A stretch of DNA of 64,000 nucleotides, taken from contig JAKNDB010000098.1 of the NCBI GenBank assembly GCA_024305405.1, positions 2,622,501-2,686,500 of the forward strand. Direction: 5' to 3'. Positions within the stretch are counted from its first letter, which is position 1; each line of letters opens with the position of its first letter. The translations under genes and the position numbers were made by a program. The notes beneath the pieces were generated by a model. The model saw only the letters and a list, made by a program, of their open reading frames with translations. It had not been told where the DNA came from and searched no databases. The DNA comes from Dirofilaria immitis. Lineage: Eukaryota > Nematoda > Chromadorea > Rhabditida > Onchocercidae. Below, one piece after another: positions 25,240 to 37,479 of this stretch.

Positions 25240-25616
25240 TAATGACCTCTTGACTTAGCGAATGTTTGATTTTCATGCAGCTGCACGGCATCTCATCAAA
25301 ATGTGCATAATGAAAATTTTAGATTGATATCAATCGATCGGAATAATATTCTAGATTCATATTGAGTATTAGTTTTTCTAAAATAAAAAACCCCAATTCG
25401 TCAAGACTCTTTGGCGAAATTCGCAAGTAATGACCTCTTGACTTAGTGAATGTTTAATTCTCACGCAGCTGCATGGTATCTCATCGAAATGTACATAATG
25501 AAAATTTTGGATTAATTTCAATCGATCGGAATAATATTTCAGGTTCGTATTGTGTATTACTTTTCTCAAAATAGAAAAATCCTAATTCGCGAAAAATTTT
25601 TGGCGAAATTCGCAAG
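25240..25616. repeat. Tandem duplication of 188-189 bp with conserved E-box CAGCTG
   Basis: Copy 1 is 25240-25427 and copy 2 is 25428-25616. Both begin TAATGACCTCTTGACTTAG. Both contain CAGCTGCA, TCAATCGATCGGAATAATAT and end TTGGCGAAATTCGCAAG, which holds the inverted GCGAA-A-TTCGC. Diverged at perhaps one base in ten, with motifs kept. The 63-residue minus frame across it is not a gene. Confidence 0.9.
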
Positions 25617-25999
25617 CATAATTGCTAATACCGTAATTAGATTGCATAAAATCATAATCAAAAAAAAAAAACGAGTATTATAATTAATATATTACACGTA
25701 TTTTTATGTTTTAATAAATGATAGTAAATAAAATCATTCATAACTTTTATCATTGACTATAATCGATTGGTTATCATAATTAGGTTCTAATTATCATTCA
25801 TTATCAATGCTTATCATTTGATTAAAAATTTTGATCAACGCATAAAATTACTAAGCAAATGTATTAATCATATCATATCATTTGTTGGATAATGTATGAT
25901 TGCTAATACTATAATTAGATTCTATTATATCATAATCAAAATATCATTATTATTATATAGTACGCTTAACTGATATCACATAATTAGCATATTATAATT

Positions 26000-26185
26000 A
26001 TCTAAAGTCATAATTAATATATATTAATTTTACCTGAAATCATAATTAATATATTGTATTTACCTGAAATCGTAATTAGTACATTACATTTCCCTAACGT
26101 CATAATTAGTATATGATATTATATTTACCTGATGTCGTAAATAGTAAATTATATTATCCTGATATCATAATTAGAAATCATGATT
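26000..26185. repeat. Repeat of 35-45 bp around TTTACCTGAAATCGTAATTAG
   Basis: ATCATAATTAATATATTATA and TTTACCTGAAATC recur about five times with increasing divergence. A duplicated ATTGCTAATACTATAATTAGA block (25619 and 25900) flanks it on the left. Confidence 0.78.
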
Positions 26186-26989
26186 CATTATTTGTATGAT
26201 TATTGATCGAATTAATTTATTATTCAGCCTGAAATATTCATTAAAATTAATAGGCTGCAATTAATTACTAAACGATTAAAATTATGCTTTTATATAATCT
26301 CAAAAAAAAGAAAAAAAATCGATCAATCAATAATTTACAGGTATACATATTTGTTTGCTGTACCTATATTAATTAGAATACCAAAAAAAAACGAAAAAAT
26401 CATTTTGTATACATAAAGGATTAAACTATTGTTGACCTCTGATATTATTATGATGGATGATAAATAAGTCATGCAGGTGAATGCAAACAATCAATTTTAG
26501 ATATCATGATATCATAAGGATTGACCTTTGAAATTGACCGCTATCAAAAAAAAAAAGAAAGAAAAAATTGAAAACCATAAATGATATGATTATGAGTTGA
26601 ACTTTTCTTCTTTTTTTTTTTTAAAATAAAGTTGCTCAAAAGTTCAACATTTTTCTAAACTTTGCAAAAAAAGTTTTAAATTTTAAATTATTTTAATGCA
26701 AAAAAATTTTTGCATTAAAATTATCAAAAATAATTTTTAAATTTAAATTTTTAATTTTTAAATTTTCAAAATAAATGTAAATTTTAGGATAAATTTGTAA
26801 AAAAAGGAAATATATTCGTATAATTTTCAAATATAATATATTTGAAAATAAAATTTTTAATAAATAAATGAAATTAGCAATTTCTAATTTTTTTTTGTAT
26901 TTCATACTGATTTATCGAAAAAAGATATCTCGAACAAATTGATAATCATTTATTGAAAAATAGTTATTTCGATTATTTAAGTAATTAAT

Positions 26990-27420
26990 TTAGGTGAATA
27001 CGTATTTAAAATAGATATGCATTTGTTTAATTAAATTAAAATTAGAAAAGTTCAAACGATTATTATCAAAACTATTGATTAAATTAGATAAATTCAAAAA
27101 ATAATTATCAAAATTATTGATTGAATTAGATAAATGCAAATAATTACTATCAAAACTATTAATTAAATTCGCTAAATTCAAATAATTATTATCAAAGCTA
27201 TTGATTAAATTAAACAAATCTAAATAATTATTATCAAAATTATTGATTAAATTACATAAGTTCAGATAATTACTATCAATACTATTGATTAAGTTAGATA
27301 AGTTCAAATAATTATCATCAGAATTATTGATTGAATTAGATAAATCCAAATAAATACTCTCAAAATTATTGATTAAATTAGATAAGTTCAAATAGCTGTT
27401 ATCAAAATTATCGATTGAAA
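26990..27420 (-). repeat. 42-bp minisatellite open across a 14-residue repeat
   Basis: About nine units of 42 bp lie in a minus-strand frame at 26990-27391 (133 codons). Each codes for a variant of LSNLINSFDNNYLN. The period is a multiple of three and the unit has no stop in this frame, so the frame stays open whether or not it is used. The start lies inside the repeat and there is no signal peptide or splice context. Most likely non-coding; a repeat protein exon is the less likely alternative. Confidence 0.85.
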
Positions 27421-27859
27421 TTGATTAAATTATTTATTGTAAATAAACAAAAAAGAAAAAGAAAAAAATTTATCGATATGAAAAGTTTAAATTTATCAAG
27501 TTGAATAAATAATAGTTTAAATATTTTTCGAATTAATTACCTTTTATTAATTTACCTGTCAAATATAATCAATCATTCGTCGAATAAATCAACAAATAAC
27601 AATGCAAAAAAAAAAAAAAAAACAAAAATCGCAAACGATCCTAAGTTGACTATTTTGATGATTCATCAAATGTTTACATTGCTAATTCGAATAAACAAAA
27701 TCATACATCATTAATATAAATTAGTAATCAGATATCAGATTAATAAATAAATATATAGCATGATACTGAATTAATAATTACATGGATATATTCTGTTATC
27801 GTATTATATTAAATGTTATCAATGCGTATATATCAAGATAATTTTAATCAACTGCTAAT

Positions 27860-28165
27860 AGATAAATTAAACAATAATCAATAATCATATAATAACAGAT
27901 GAAATAGTAATCGGTAATCGATTAATAATAAATCAAACAATAATTGATAATTGATTAGTAATAAATCAAACGATAATTGATAATTGATTAATAATAAATC
28001 AAACAATAATCAGTAATCGATTAATAATAATTAAAATAATTATCAGTGATTAACTAACGACAAATCAAGCAATAATTGGTAATCAATTAATAGCAAAAAA
28101 ATAGTAACTAATTAATCAGCTAATAATAAATCAAAAATAAATCAGTAATCAATTAATAATAGATT
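27860..28165. repeat. Minisatellite of 33-39 bp with AATCGATTAATAATAAATCA
   Basis: About eight units carry CAATAATNGATAATNGATTA then ATAATAAATCAAA. A weaker continuation (ATCAACTAATAATTA) reaches 28440. Confidence 0.85.
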
Positions 28166-28984
28166 AATCGAATTGGCCGTAGCATAGATATATTTAGCAG
28201 TAGTACTCATATATATGCTATCAGTATATATATCAGTATAATTTCTAATCAACTAATAATTATTAATCAATTAGTAATAAATGAATCAACTAATAATTAC
28301 ATTGATATATTTAATCATAATATTGTATAATGCGTATTATCAGTTTATATCGATATAGTTAGTAATCAAAACTGATAATAAATAGGATAATTATTAGTAA
28401 ACAATATGTTAATAAATAGAACAATAATCAGTAACTATGAATCAATTGTGATAACTAAATTGGCCTTATCAAATAGAAACACTTAATCATAATATATTTG
28501 TGTTTTTTTTTTTACAATATTCTAGTAATTAAACTAAATTATTTTATCAATTTTATCATTCGATTGTCATTCTTATCAATGGTTGTTGCTTTTAATTGTC
28601 AACTAAAATTTAATAATTATCAGGAAATAATTATTTGATAGTAAAAAAAATTGATAATAATCAAAAATTATCATTTTTTTTGTCAAAATTCGCCATACAA
28701 CTTATCATTTTGATTATCATTTTTTTGGAAATGATTGATGTAATTATTTGAAGGATAATAATAGTCGTAATAATAATAATAATGTTTCTTTTTCTTTTTC
28801 TTTTTTATCATCCGCTAATGATTGTCTTTATTTTTAATCATTTCTTATATCAAAAGAAAAAACTAAAAAAAAAAACCCATTATTTGTTTGATGGCCCGTT
28901 ACCGCAATTTTTAGTTGACATGAGGAAATACAACAGCTGCAATTTAAAAAAATCGTTACCTATTAATTTCATTTTATAAACCAA

Positions 28985-29056
28985 ATTTATTGAAGGGGAG
29001 AAAATAAATGAGAGAGGGAGAAAGAGAGAGAGAGAGAGAGGGAGAGGGAGAGAGAA
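28985..29056. repeat. GA-rich purine tract
   Basis: A nearly pure run of GA/GGA spans about 55 bp, centred on 29000-29055. No matching CT tract lies within a few hundred bases. Confidence 0.93.
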
Positions 29057-29239
29057 ATGGTCAAATTTGATTTTTGATAATTTCCAGCCTTTTTAGGGAT
29101 TCAATATTTTCATTTCTTTTTTTTTTTGGAATACAAATTAATAATAGAAATGAATTAATCATTTTCAAATATCATAAATCAATTATTATTATTGCATAGG
29201 AAAATACTTAAAAACTTAATTTAAAATTATAAAAAAATT

Positions 29240-29470
29240 AGCTCATATGATTTCTAATTAAGATTAAATGTTAAAAGAATTGTATTATCAATTAATCATT
29301 CATATATCTTCATTTATCATATCTAATTAGGATTAAACGTTAAAACAATTGTATTATCAACTAATCATTCATATATCTTCATTTATAATATGGTTTCTAA
29401 TTAGGACTAAATGTTAAAACAATTATATTATCAACTAATCATTCATATATCTTCCTTTATCACGCCAAAT
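29240..29470. repeat. Tandem repeat of 75-79 bp, three copies
   Basis: TTTCTAATTAGGATTAAATG, TTAAAACAATTGTATTATCA, ACTAATCATTCATATATCTT and CATTTATCAT recur in order, with starts near 29249, 29323 and 29393. Confidence 0.92.
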
Positions 29471-29929
29471 AATATTATCAATTTGATTAAAATTGAAAAT
29501 TAAATTGATAAAAAAATTTTGCGATCACAAAATTTCATTAAATCGATTCAGTTCAATTACAATAATTTGGTAATTTTGAAAATAGTGAAAAAATAAAATT
29601 TCAAAATTAATTTTACAGTTCATGAAATATTTTATTAGTATTTATTAAGTAATTATTTTTATTTTAAATTTAAGTCCAACAATTTATGCAAATTTTAGAG
29701 AAATTCAAATTTTCAAAAATAATATTTTCGAGAAAACAAAAGTTTTAGTTCTCGAAATTTGTAAAATTAATTTTACAAATAATACAAAATATTTTATTTG
29801 TACTTAATTTAACATATCGTAATTTATGAAATTCAAATTTCAATTTTTACAATTTTAATTTTCGTAGTTCCATTATAAAATTTTGCAATTTTATAATTAA
29901 CATTTTTAGGAAGTTTTAGTTTCACTGAA

Positions 29930-30500
29930 ATTGATAATTTGATAATTAACATTTTCAGTAAAAGAAAAACTTTTTGTCGATAAAATTCTCGAATAAATCA
30001 TTGATTATATTCTGTTGCAATTTCAATGTCAGAGAAGTAAAACTTTTTCTTGATAAAATTCTTGAATAAATCATCGATTATATTTGTTATAAATTCTCGA
30101 ACAAATTATTGATCATATTTTGTTACATTTATCATGTGATATTCATTCTTATTTAATTTAATCTTCTTAATTGGTAGAGTTTTTTTTATTGATAATGATA
30201 GCATCATAATCAACGTTTTCAGAGAAACAAAACATTTTTCTTGGTAAAATTCTCGAATAAATCATTTATTAAATTTGTCATAAATTCTCGAATAAATTAT
30301 TAATCATATTTCGTTGCATTTTTTTTTGTATAATACTTATTCCTCTTAATTTAATTCACGTGATTGGCCTAGGTTTCGTTTTTTTTTTTTTTCACTGATA
30401 TTAACAGTTTCGTAATCAATATTTTCAGGGAAACAAAAACATTTTTTTCTCGACAAAATTCTCGAATAAATTGATTGATTATATTTGATTCAATTTCAGT
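29930..30500. repeat. Diverged repeat with AAATTCTCGAATAAATCATT
   Basis: TTTTCAGAGAAACAAAACATTT and AAATTCTCGAATAAATNATTGATTATATTTG recur about six times. They form a composite of roughly 60- and 180-bp spacing. Confidence 0.78.
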
Positions 30501-30703
30501 ACATAAGAGATGGTGTTATGAGTAATTATTAATATGTCATTAATTTTTTTGAATAAATTAAGAGATTGACAAAAAAAAGTTACGTAAGCCGATGTGACAA
30601 TAATCATTGATCAGATAAGAAGATAAGACATGAGATTGTTAATGTAAGGACAAAAAAAAAAGTTTTTATGAAAATGGATTCTTATCATTATCATAAAAAA
30701 CGA

Positions 30704-31026
30704 TAGAGAGAGAGAGAGAGGGAGGGAGAGGAAGAGAGAGAGAGAGAGATGCGCTAAACGAACACATCAATATCATGATCTCATGCTGTGCTAATAAACT
30801 ATACGAGAGATTGTTGTTGATCGTATCTTCAAATAGCGAAAAAAAGTTTCGGTAAAAATAAAAGCGAAACATCAAATAAAAAAAAGTCAAGCAAACTTTT
30901 AAATAGCCAATCAAGTAATCAGATCAAAAAAAAAAGAAAAATTTGCAATGAACAACATCTTCATTATTTTCCCCTCTCTCTCCCCTCTCTCTCTCCCTCT
31001 CTCTCTCCCTCTATCTCTCTCTTTCT
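30704..31026. repeat. GA tract and CT tract in inverted arrangement
   Basis: A GA-rich tract (30704-30750) is followed about 220 bp later by a CT-rich tract (30969-31024), then (CTAT)n to 31048. The two tracts are complementary and could pair. The frames rich in Ser-Leu across the GA tract are artefacts. Confidence 0.88.
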
Positions 31027-31159
31027 CGCTATCTATCTATCTATCTATTTGAGGGATTATTTCATCTATATAAATTTACTCGAAATAACTTTTAAATTAG
31101 AAATTTAAAAGAAATCGAATTATCTGTCCATTTTTGTTTTTTGCCAAGGTATTGGTTAA

Positions 31160-31510
31160 AAATAATTAAAAATAGCCAAGTACATATATATTATGAAATT
31201 AAATTAAAATTAGCCAAGTATACGTAATATGAGATTAAGCTAAAAATAGCCAAGTATATATGTATATATATATTAAGGAACAAATTAAAAACAGCCAAGT
31301 ATATATATATTAAGGAATTGAATTAAAAATAGCCAAGTACATATATATTATGAAATTAAATTAAAATTAGCCAAGTATATATAATATGAGATTAGGCTAA
31401 AAATAGCCAAGTATATATATATATATTAAGGAACAAATTAAAAACAGCCAAGTATATATATATTAAAGAATTAAATTAAAAATAGCCAAGTATACATATA
31501 TTATGAAATT
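31160..31510. repeat. AGCCAAGTATATAT minisatellite with a 160-bp higher-order unit
   Basis: AATTAAAAATAGCCAAGTAT plus a (TA)n run recurs about nine times every 30-45 bp. A block of four successive sub-units (31168-31325) is repeated at 31326-31490 in the same order. This shows that a multi-unit segment was duplicated. Confidence 0.9.
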
Positions 31511-31879
31511 AAAGGAATTAATCTTGGATACCAGAGATAGATATATTGATAATTTTTGGCTTTGTTTTTTCTCTTAAGTTATTAATAAAGAATAAAAATA
31601 GCCAAATAAATTATCGAATTAACAAACTAGTTTTTGGCCAAATAATAAATATAGAAGATAAGAATTAAAATTGAATTCTAATCAATGATTAAATGATAAA
31701 TTAGCCAATAATATACATTCGGCAAGAATTAATAAATAAATGATAAAATGGAAAATTTACATTGTTGATATCTCCAAGAATTAATATAAAATAATGTATC
31801 TGAATACTCAAATACTTAAAATCATTTTTTGTTCATATTATTTGTCAAAAAAAAAAATTTATTTTTCCACACTTTTCAT

Positions 31880-32475
31880 AGAATCACTTATCAATGATAA
31901 ACTATTTTTAATAAAAAAAAACGAGTTCAAAGTTCAATTAGCTGAACATAAATGTTGTGAAATTTTTTCCTACCAAAACTTTTTAAAATTTCTTATCAAT
32001 TACTAGAATATTTTAATCAAAATAAACTTAAACTTTAATCAGATAAACATGATAATGTGTGAAATTTCACTTTGCCAAAATTTCGCCGATTCTTCTATCA
32101 ATGCTAAATTATTTTATCAAAACAAGTTCAAAGTTCAATCAGATAAACATAAAAGTGCGAAATTTTATCTTGCCAAGATTATTTTTATTAATGATAAAAT
32201 AACTTTTTTTCGCATTTAATAAAAGTTCAAAGTATCAATGAAATAAAGTGATAATGCATGATAAATATTGATCTGTTAAAATTTCTTATCATTCATTTTC
32301 TTAATCATTATTTTATCAATTAAAATAAATTCAAAATACAATCAAATTTCATTTCGTTAATTTTTGCCAAAATTTTTTTTTAAAAAAAATTTCAATTCTT
32401 ATCAATACATTAAAATATTACAATCAAATGCATAAGTTCAAAGTTCAGTTTATAAGATGCTAAATTTTCTTTTTT
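31880..32475. repeat. Diverged repeat of about 100-130 bp with AAAGTTCAATCAGATAAACA
   Basis: AGTTCAAAGTTCAATNAGATAAACAT, GTGNGAAATTT, TTGCCAAAATTTC and CTTATCAATGNTAAA recur in order about five times between 31920 and 32470. Confidence 0.75.
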
Positions 32476-32714
32476 TTTTCGTTTTCTTGTCAATAACAAA
32501 TCTCGAATTACTCGATACTATTTGTTGTCTGTTTGTTTTTTTTTTTTTTCGTTTTATTATTGCTAATTAACGGATTACAAATGTTTTCATCGATCGTTTC
32601 GTGTTTTCATTTTTTCTCGAAGATAAGAGGTGAAGAAAAAAAAAGAACTTTGACATACTATCATTACTTTGTTAATCCATTAATTGATAGTTTCCTATTC
32701 TTTCGATTCATTAA

Positions 32715-32757
32715 TCCTTCTCTCTCTCTCTCTTTCTATCTCTCTCTCTCTCTCTGA
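32715..32757. repeat. CT-rich pyrimidine tract
   Basis: CT dinucleotides with rare TTT or TAT interruptions span about 40 bp. The 74-codon frame ending here is a low-complexity artefact. Confidence 0.92.
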
Positions 32758-33139
32758 TAATAATTAATAATCAGTCGTATATAATTATTAAGCTTTTATT
32801 TCATCGTTTTTTTTCCTTCCAGGTAACTACATTTATATAATAAAATATATATAAAATATTTATCATCAAATTGTCACAAATTATATCAAAAACAATGTCA
32901 AAAAGTATTTTCGAGATTTGATAGAAAAAAAAAAAAGGAAACGAATGAATGAAAAGGTTATTCAATTGAACTATTGACCTGTAAAATTTTCAATTAATAG
33001 CAAACAATAATTAAACAATAAAATAAAGGCGAAAAGTTATCATTGTTTTTTTTTTTTTTTTTTTTTGTAGCAAAGATTATTTGATGATTATTTATTATTT
33101 TATTCTTCAAAATCATTTTTATTATCAATAAATGATAAA

Positions 33140-33690
33140 TATAAGGTAAAATAGATGAAAATATTATCATCGAAAATCTTTCGTTGATAATCTTTTTAGC
33201 AGAATAAAATATACGAGAATATTATCAACGACAGGTAAAAAACAGCTAAAATACGAGAATATTATCATCAATAGGTAAAATACGAGACAAAATATTTCTT
33301 CGACAATCTTTTTCAGGATAAAATATACAAGAATATTATCAAAGACATGTAAAATACGAGAATATTATCAACAAAAGACAAAATACGAGAATATTATCAT
33401 CGAAAATCTCTTATCGACAATCTTTTTCAGGACAAAATATACGAGATTATTATCAACGACAAATAAAATACGGGAATAGTATCAACAGCAGGTAAAATAC
33501 GAGAATATTATCAACAAAAGGTAAAATACGAGAATATTGTCATCGAAATCTTTCTTCGACAGTCTTCTTTATTATGAAGAGAATATCATCAACGACAAAT
33601 AAACTACAAGAATATTATCAATGACAGGAAAAATACGATAATATTATCAACGAAATCATTCATCGACAATCTTTTTCGAGCATATTATCA
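33140..33690. repeat. Composite minisatellite with AAAATACGAGAATATTATCA
   Basis: A 30-33-bp unit (GGTAAAATACGAGAATATTA then TCAACGACA) is interleaved with a 35-bp element, TCGAAAATCTTTCTTCGACA then ATCTTTTTCAGGA. About 15 short units and four of the longer element are seen. The TCTTCGA element is self-complementary with the TCGAAAATC side. Confidence 0.88.
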
Positions 33691-33699
33691 TCCATCCAT

Positions 33700-34345
33700 A
33701 TAATATTGCATTTTCGAGAAATTGTTTTTCTATTTTTTTTCATTTTTAGTTTCAGAATTATTTTAATCAAATTTTAAAAAGTTTTTCGCAAAATATTAGT
33801 CATTTCTAAAATTTTTAAAAATTTTTGCTCATTCTCGACTATTGCATTTGCAAGAAATTGTTATTTTAAGAAATTATTTAAAATAAATTTGTTTAAATGT
33901 AAAAAAATTTTTCGAAAATTTTTCGCAAATTTCAATTCTCACGTTTTCTCGACTATTACGGATGCAAGAAATTTGTTTTTAAAAAGTTTTTTTTTCTCTC
34001 CTTTGTTTTGAAATTATTTTAATTATGCGCGAAGAAATTTAAAAAGCTTTTCATTAAATTATTTACTTTACGCTTTGAATTCTCGCTTACTCTCGACTGT
34101 TGCAACTAACTGCAGGAAATTATTTTAAAAGTTTTCTTCTCCTTTGCTTTGAAATTATTTTAATTACACTCGAAGAAGTTTAAAAAAATTCTTCACCAAA
34201 TTATTTATTTTAAACTTTAAATTCTCGCTTCTTCTCAACTATTGCAATTGCGAGAAATTATTTTAAAAAGTTTTTTTCTCTTTTGTTTTGAAATTATTTA
34301 AGCCGAAATTTGGAAAAGTTTAAAAAATTTTTTTGTAAAAATTTT
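33700..34345. repeat. Diverged repeat of about 130 bp with TCTCGACTATTGCAATTGC
   Basis: CTCGACTATTGCAATTGCNAGAAATT, TTTTAAAAAGTTTTTTTCTC and TTTTGTTTTGAAATTATTT recur about four times. TGCAATTGC carries a CAATTG palindrome. Confidence 0.75.
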
Positions 34346-34669
34346 TATGCTAAAAATTGAACAAACATAATAGTATATTGCTAATGACAGAAGTAATTCC
34401 TTTCTTTTTTTATCAATTTTTATTTTACCTAAAATTAAAAAAAAGTTTTTAAATTTTTTTCGATTTCAAATTAAAAAAAAAACGAAATATCTCATTTATA
34501 AAATGTTAATTAAAAAAATTGAAGAAAAAATTTTAATTTAAAAATAAATAATTTCATAATTTATTTATGCGATTTGTTTTTGCTTTCATTTTTGACCTTT
34601 CTTTTTCTTAAATTTCTTAGTTAATTATAGTTGTTAATTAAATTTTGCTTCTTAAGTTAGTGATTGATG

Positions 34670-35262
34670 ATAATAGACAATGATAATGATAGCGGTGATA
34701 ATGCTAATGATACTTTTTAATTTTATAGTTTGTGAAAATATTGAAATTTTTTTTGAAAATTGATATATTCTAATATTAATTGATATATTGGAAATTGATT
34801 GATATATAAAAATAAATTGATAAATTGAAATTGATATATTCTAAATTGATATAATTTTGAATTGCAATCAAATTTTGCTTCCTAGTTAATAATGATGATG
34901 ATAATAACAATGATAATGATAATGGTGATAATGCTAATCTAAATTTTTGATCTATTGAAAATTGATTGATATATAAAAATAAATTGATAAATTGAAAATT
35001 GATATATTTTAAATTGATATAATTTTGAATTGCAATCAAAAGATGATGATAACAATGATAATGATAGTGATGATAATGATAATGATGATATTGATAATGA
35101 TGATAATGATAATGATGATAATGATAATGATGATAATGATAATGATGATAATGATAATGATGATAATGATAATGATGATAATGATAATGATGATAATGAT
35201 AATGATGATAATGATGATAATGATAATGATGATAATGATAGTGATATTTTTAATTTTATAGC
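34670..35262. repeat. Duplicated segment ending in a 15-bp GAT/AAT array
   Basis: A block of about 160 bp (TGATATATNAAAATAAATTG, AATTTTGAATTGCAATCAAA and a GATAATGATA segment) occurs at about 34790 and 34960. Then 35040-35245 is a near-perfect array of GATAATGATAATGAT. It is three nested levels: codon-like GAT/AAT, a 15-bp unit and about a dozen copies. All six frames stay open, giving misleading ORFs such as Asp/Asn repeats. Confidence 0.95.
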
Positions 35263-35363
35263 TAATTTATGGTTGCAAAAATTTTTTAAATTTTTAAAGA
35301 AAATTATAATCAAATTTTGCTTCCTAGTTAATGATTGATAATATTGATACATGTTATATTATA

Positions 35364-35456
35364 GCAATAACAATAACAATAACGAACTGGTACTACCAGC
35401 TTTATTTAACAAAAGAGAAAAAGAAAAAGAAAGAGAAAGAGAGAGAGAGAGAGAGA
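35364..35456. repeat. CAATAA hexamers and a GA-rich tract
   Basis: (AATAAC)n at about 35366-35385 is followed by AAAAGAGAAAGAGAGAGAGA-type purine sequence at 35412-35456. Confidence 0.92.
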
Positions 35457-35609
35457 TTTTCGAATTAATGCAAATTTCTCAATCCGTTACTAATGATGAC
35501 AATAATTTTTGCAAGGACATTTGAATAGGAATGATAAATGTATTTGTCCTTTTTCTAACCTTCACGTCGATCAATTTTTTAAAATATACTAACTATAAAT
35601 ATTCTATTC

Positions 35610-35900
35610 TATTCTTTTATTATTATTCTTCTTATTGTTTATTGTTATTGTCATTGTTATTGCTATTGTTGTTGTTGTTGTTTGTTGTTGTTGTGGTATT
35701 GTTGTTGTTGTTGTTGCTGTTGTTGTTGCTGTTATTGCTAGGATTGTTGTTTATATGTATGTGAAGTATTTTGTGCGCTTCATTTTTGCATGAATAATTA
35801 ATTCAATGATTAATTATTATTCTTTTGAATATTATTATCACTATCATTATTATTATTATCATTATTAGTATCATTATTGTTATTGTTATTATTATCGCCA
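35610..35900. repeat. TTG/TTA/TCA trinucleotide microsatellites
   Basis: TTATTG and (TTG)n dominate 35633-35740, and ATTATTATCA-type triplets 35820-35900. Poly-Leu and poly-Ile open frames here are artefacts. Confidence 0.93.
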
Positions 35901-35904
35901 TCAT

Positions 35905-37040
35905 TTCAGTCGGCATCAAATCATACAGCGCAATAGCAATGTCATTTCCGAGAAATATCAAAAAAAAAACTCAAATATCATATAAAATAAATAGCATATC
36001 GATTGATTTGGATCATTTTAATTGAATGATCATTCTTGCGGAAGAGAAAAAACAAAAACAAAATGTAAATTTTTCAAATCGCAAAATCACATTTTTATTT
36101 TAATATCATCCAAGGGATAAATTATTTTGATAAAGCATAAAAGATGAATTTCATTGATAAATTTATTGTGATAAATTCTAGACGATTGATTTGTGTTTTA
36201 GTTTAAAAATATGAATAGTATTTAAATTTAAATTAAAATATTCATGTATTATTAATTTGAATATAATAATTTCAATTTTTTAAGAGCAAAAAAAACGAAA
36301 TAAAATACGAATTTTTGAATATTGCAAATGGATAAATTGTTAATTTATTAATTTATAAATTAATTTAAAGAAAGACAAAATCGAATTTAAATACAAAATT
36401 GAATTTAAATACAAATTCGAATTTAAATACAAAATCGAAACTATTCCTTGAATTGTTAATTTGTTTTTCTTTTTTTTCATAATGTTAAAACTAAATTTTA
36501 TTATTTATCAACTAATGATATAACATTTTAATCAATAATAAATGATAAAATCAATTTCAATTATCAAGACGATGATAAATGCATTCTACAGCAATGCAAT
36601 GATAAGCATTTCGTAGTAATTTATTTAGTTGGATAATTCATTTTTAATTTGATTTATTATTAATCATTTTTATCGTTAAAAATAAAGAATTTATTCAAAT
36701 ATTATGATAAGGGCATAATCGTTATCTTTTATCAAATTTATTCATATGATAAAATATTTTTCAAAGAAAAAAACTTAGGCTTAAATGTAAAATCTTAAAC
36801 ATCAAAAGGGCATATTTAATGATTATTTATAAGATAAGTTTAAGGAATGATAAATTATCAGTGATATGAAATATTTCTGGTTTATTTTATTATCAATTAT
36901 TTCAATTTTGAGAACCAAAAAAATTAATTTATTCAATTATTAATAAACACATCGTTTATTTAAAATATTGATTAGATCAATTAAATATGATAATTATTTA
37001 TTTGTTTACTTTTACTTCGACATCATTCTATATCGAAATT
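35905..37040. other. Gene-free AT-rich stretch
   Basis: A short array of AATTTAAATACAAAATCGA (about four units, 36385-36440) is the only clear structure. No gene or regulatory element was seen. Confidence 0.55.
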
Positions 37041-37044
37041 AGTT

Positions 37045-37475
37045 GATGAATTGATTCTGATAGCTGATGAACGGATTCTGATAGTTAATGAATGGATTCT
37101 GGTAGCTGATAAATGATCCACTGATTGCCGATTAACGAATTCTAATAGCTAATAAATGGATTCTGTTAGCTGATAGATGAATTCTGGTGGCTGATGGATG
37201 AATTCTAATAGCTAATAGGTGATCCACTGATAGCTAATGAAATGGATTCTGATAGATGATAAGAGGGTTTTGATAGTTGATAAATGGGTTCTGATAGCTG
37301 ATGAAACGGATTCTGATAGCTGATAAATGGATTCTTTTAGTTGATAGATGAATTTTGGTGGCTGATGGATGAATTCTAATAGCTAATAGGTGATCCATTG
37401 ATAGCTGATGAAATGGATTCTAATAGCTGATAAGAGGGTTCTGATAGTTGATGAACGGATTCTGATGAATTCTTA
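37045..37475. repeat. 22-26-bp minisatellite with GGATTCTGATAGCTGATAAAT
   Basis: About 18 units are visible. A block that includes GAATTCTAATAGCTAATAGG and GTGATCCACTGATAGC recurs at about 37198 and 37370. This indicates a higher-order unit of about 172 bp. Confidence 0.92.
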
Positions 37476-37479
37476 TAAT

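Noticed and set aside
34776..35352. Overlapping open frames of Ser-Leu, Ile-Met or Asp-Asn repeats on both strands
   Set aside because: They are the readings of the 15-bp GAT/AAT array, which has no stop in any frame.
35531..36025. Leu-rich and Ile-rich frames that mimic membrane proteins
   Set aside because: They are translations of TTG, TTA and TCA trinucleotide runs without protein-like variety.
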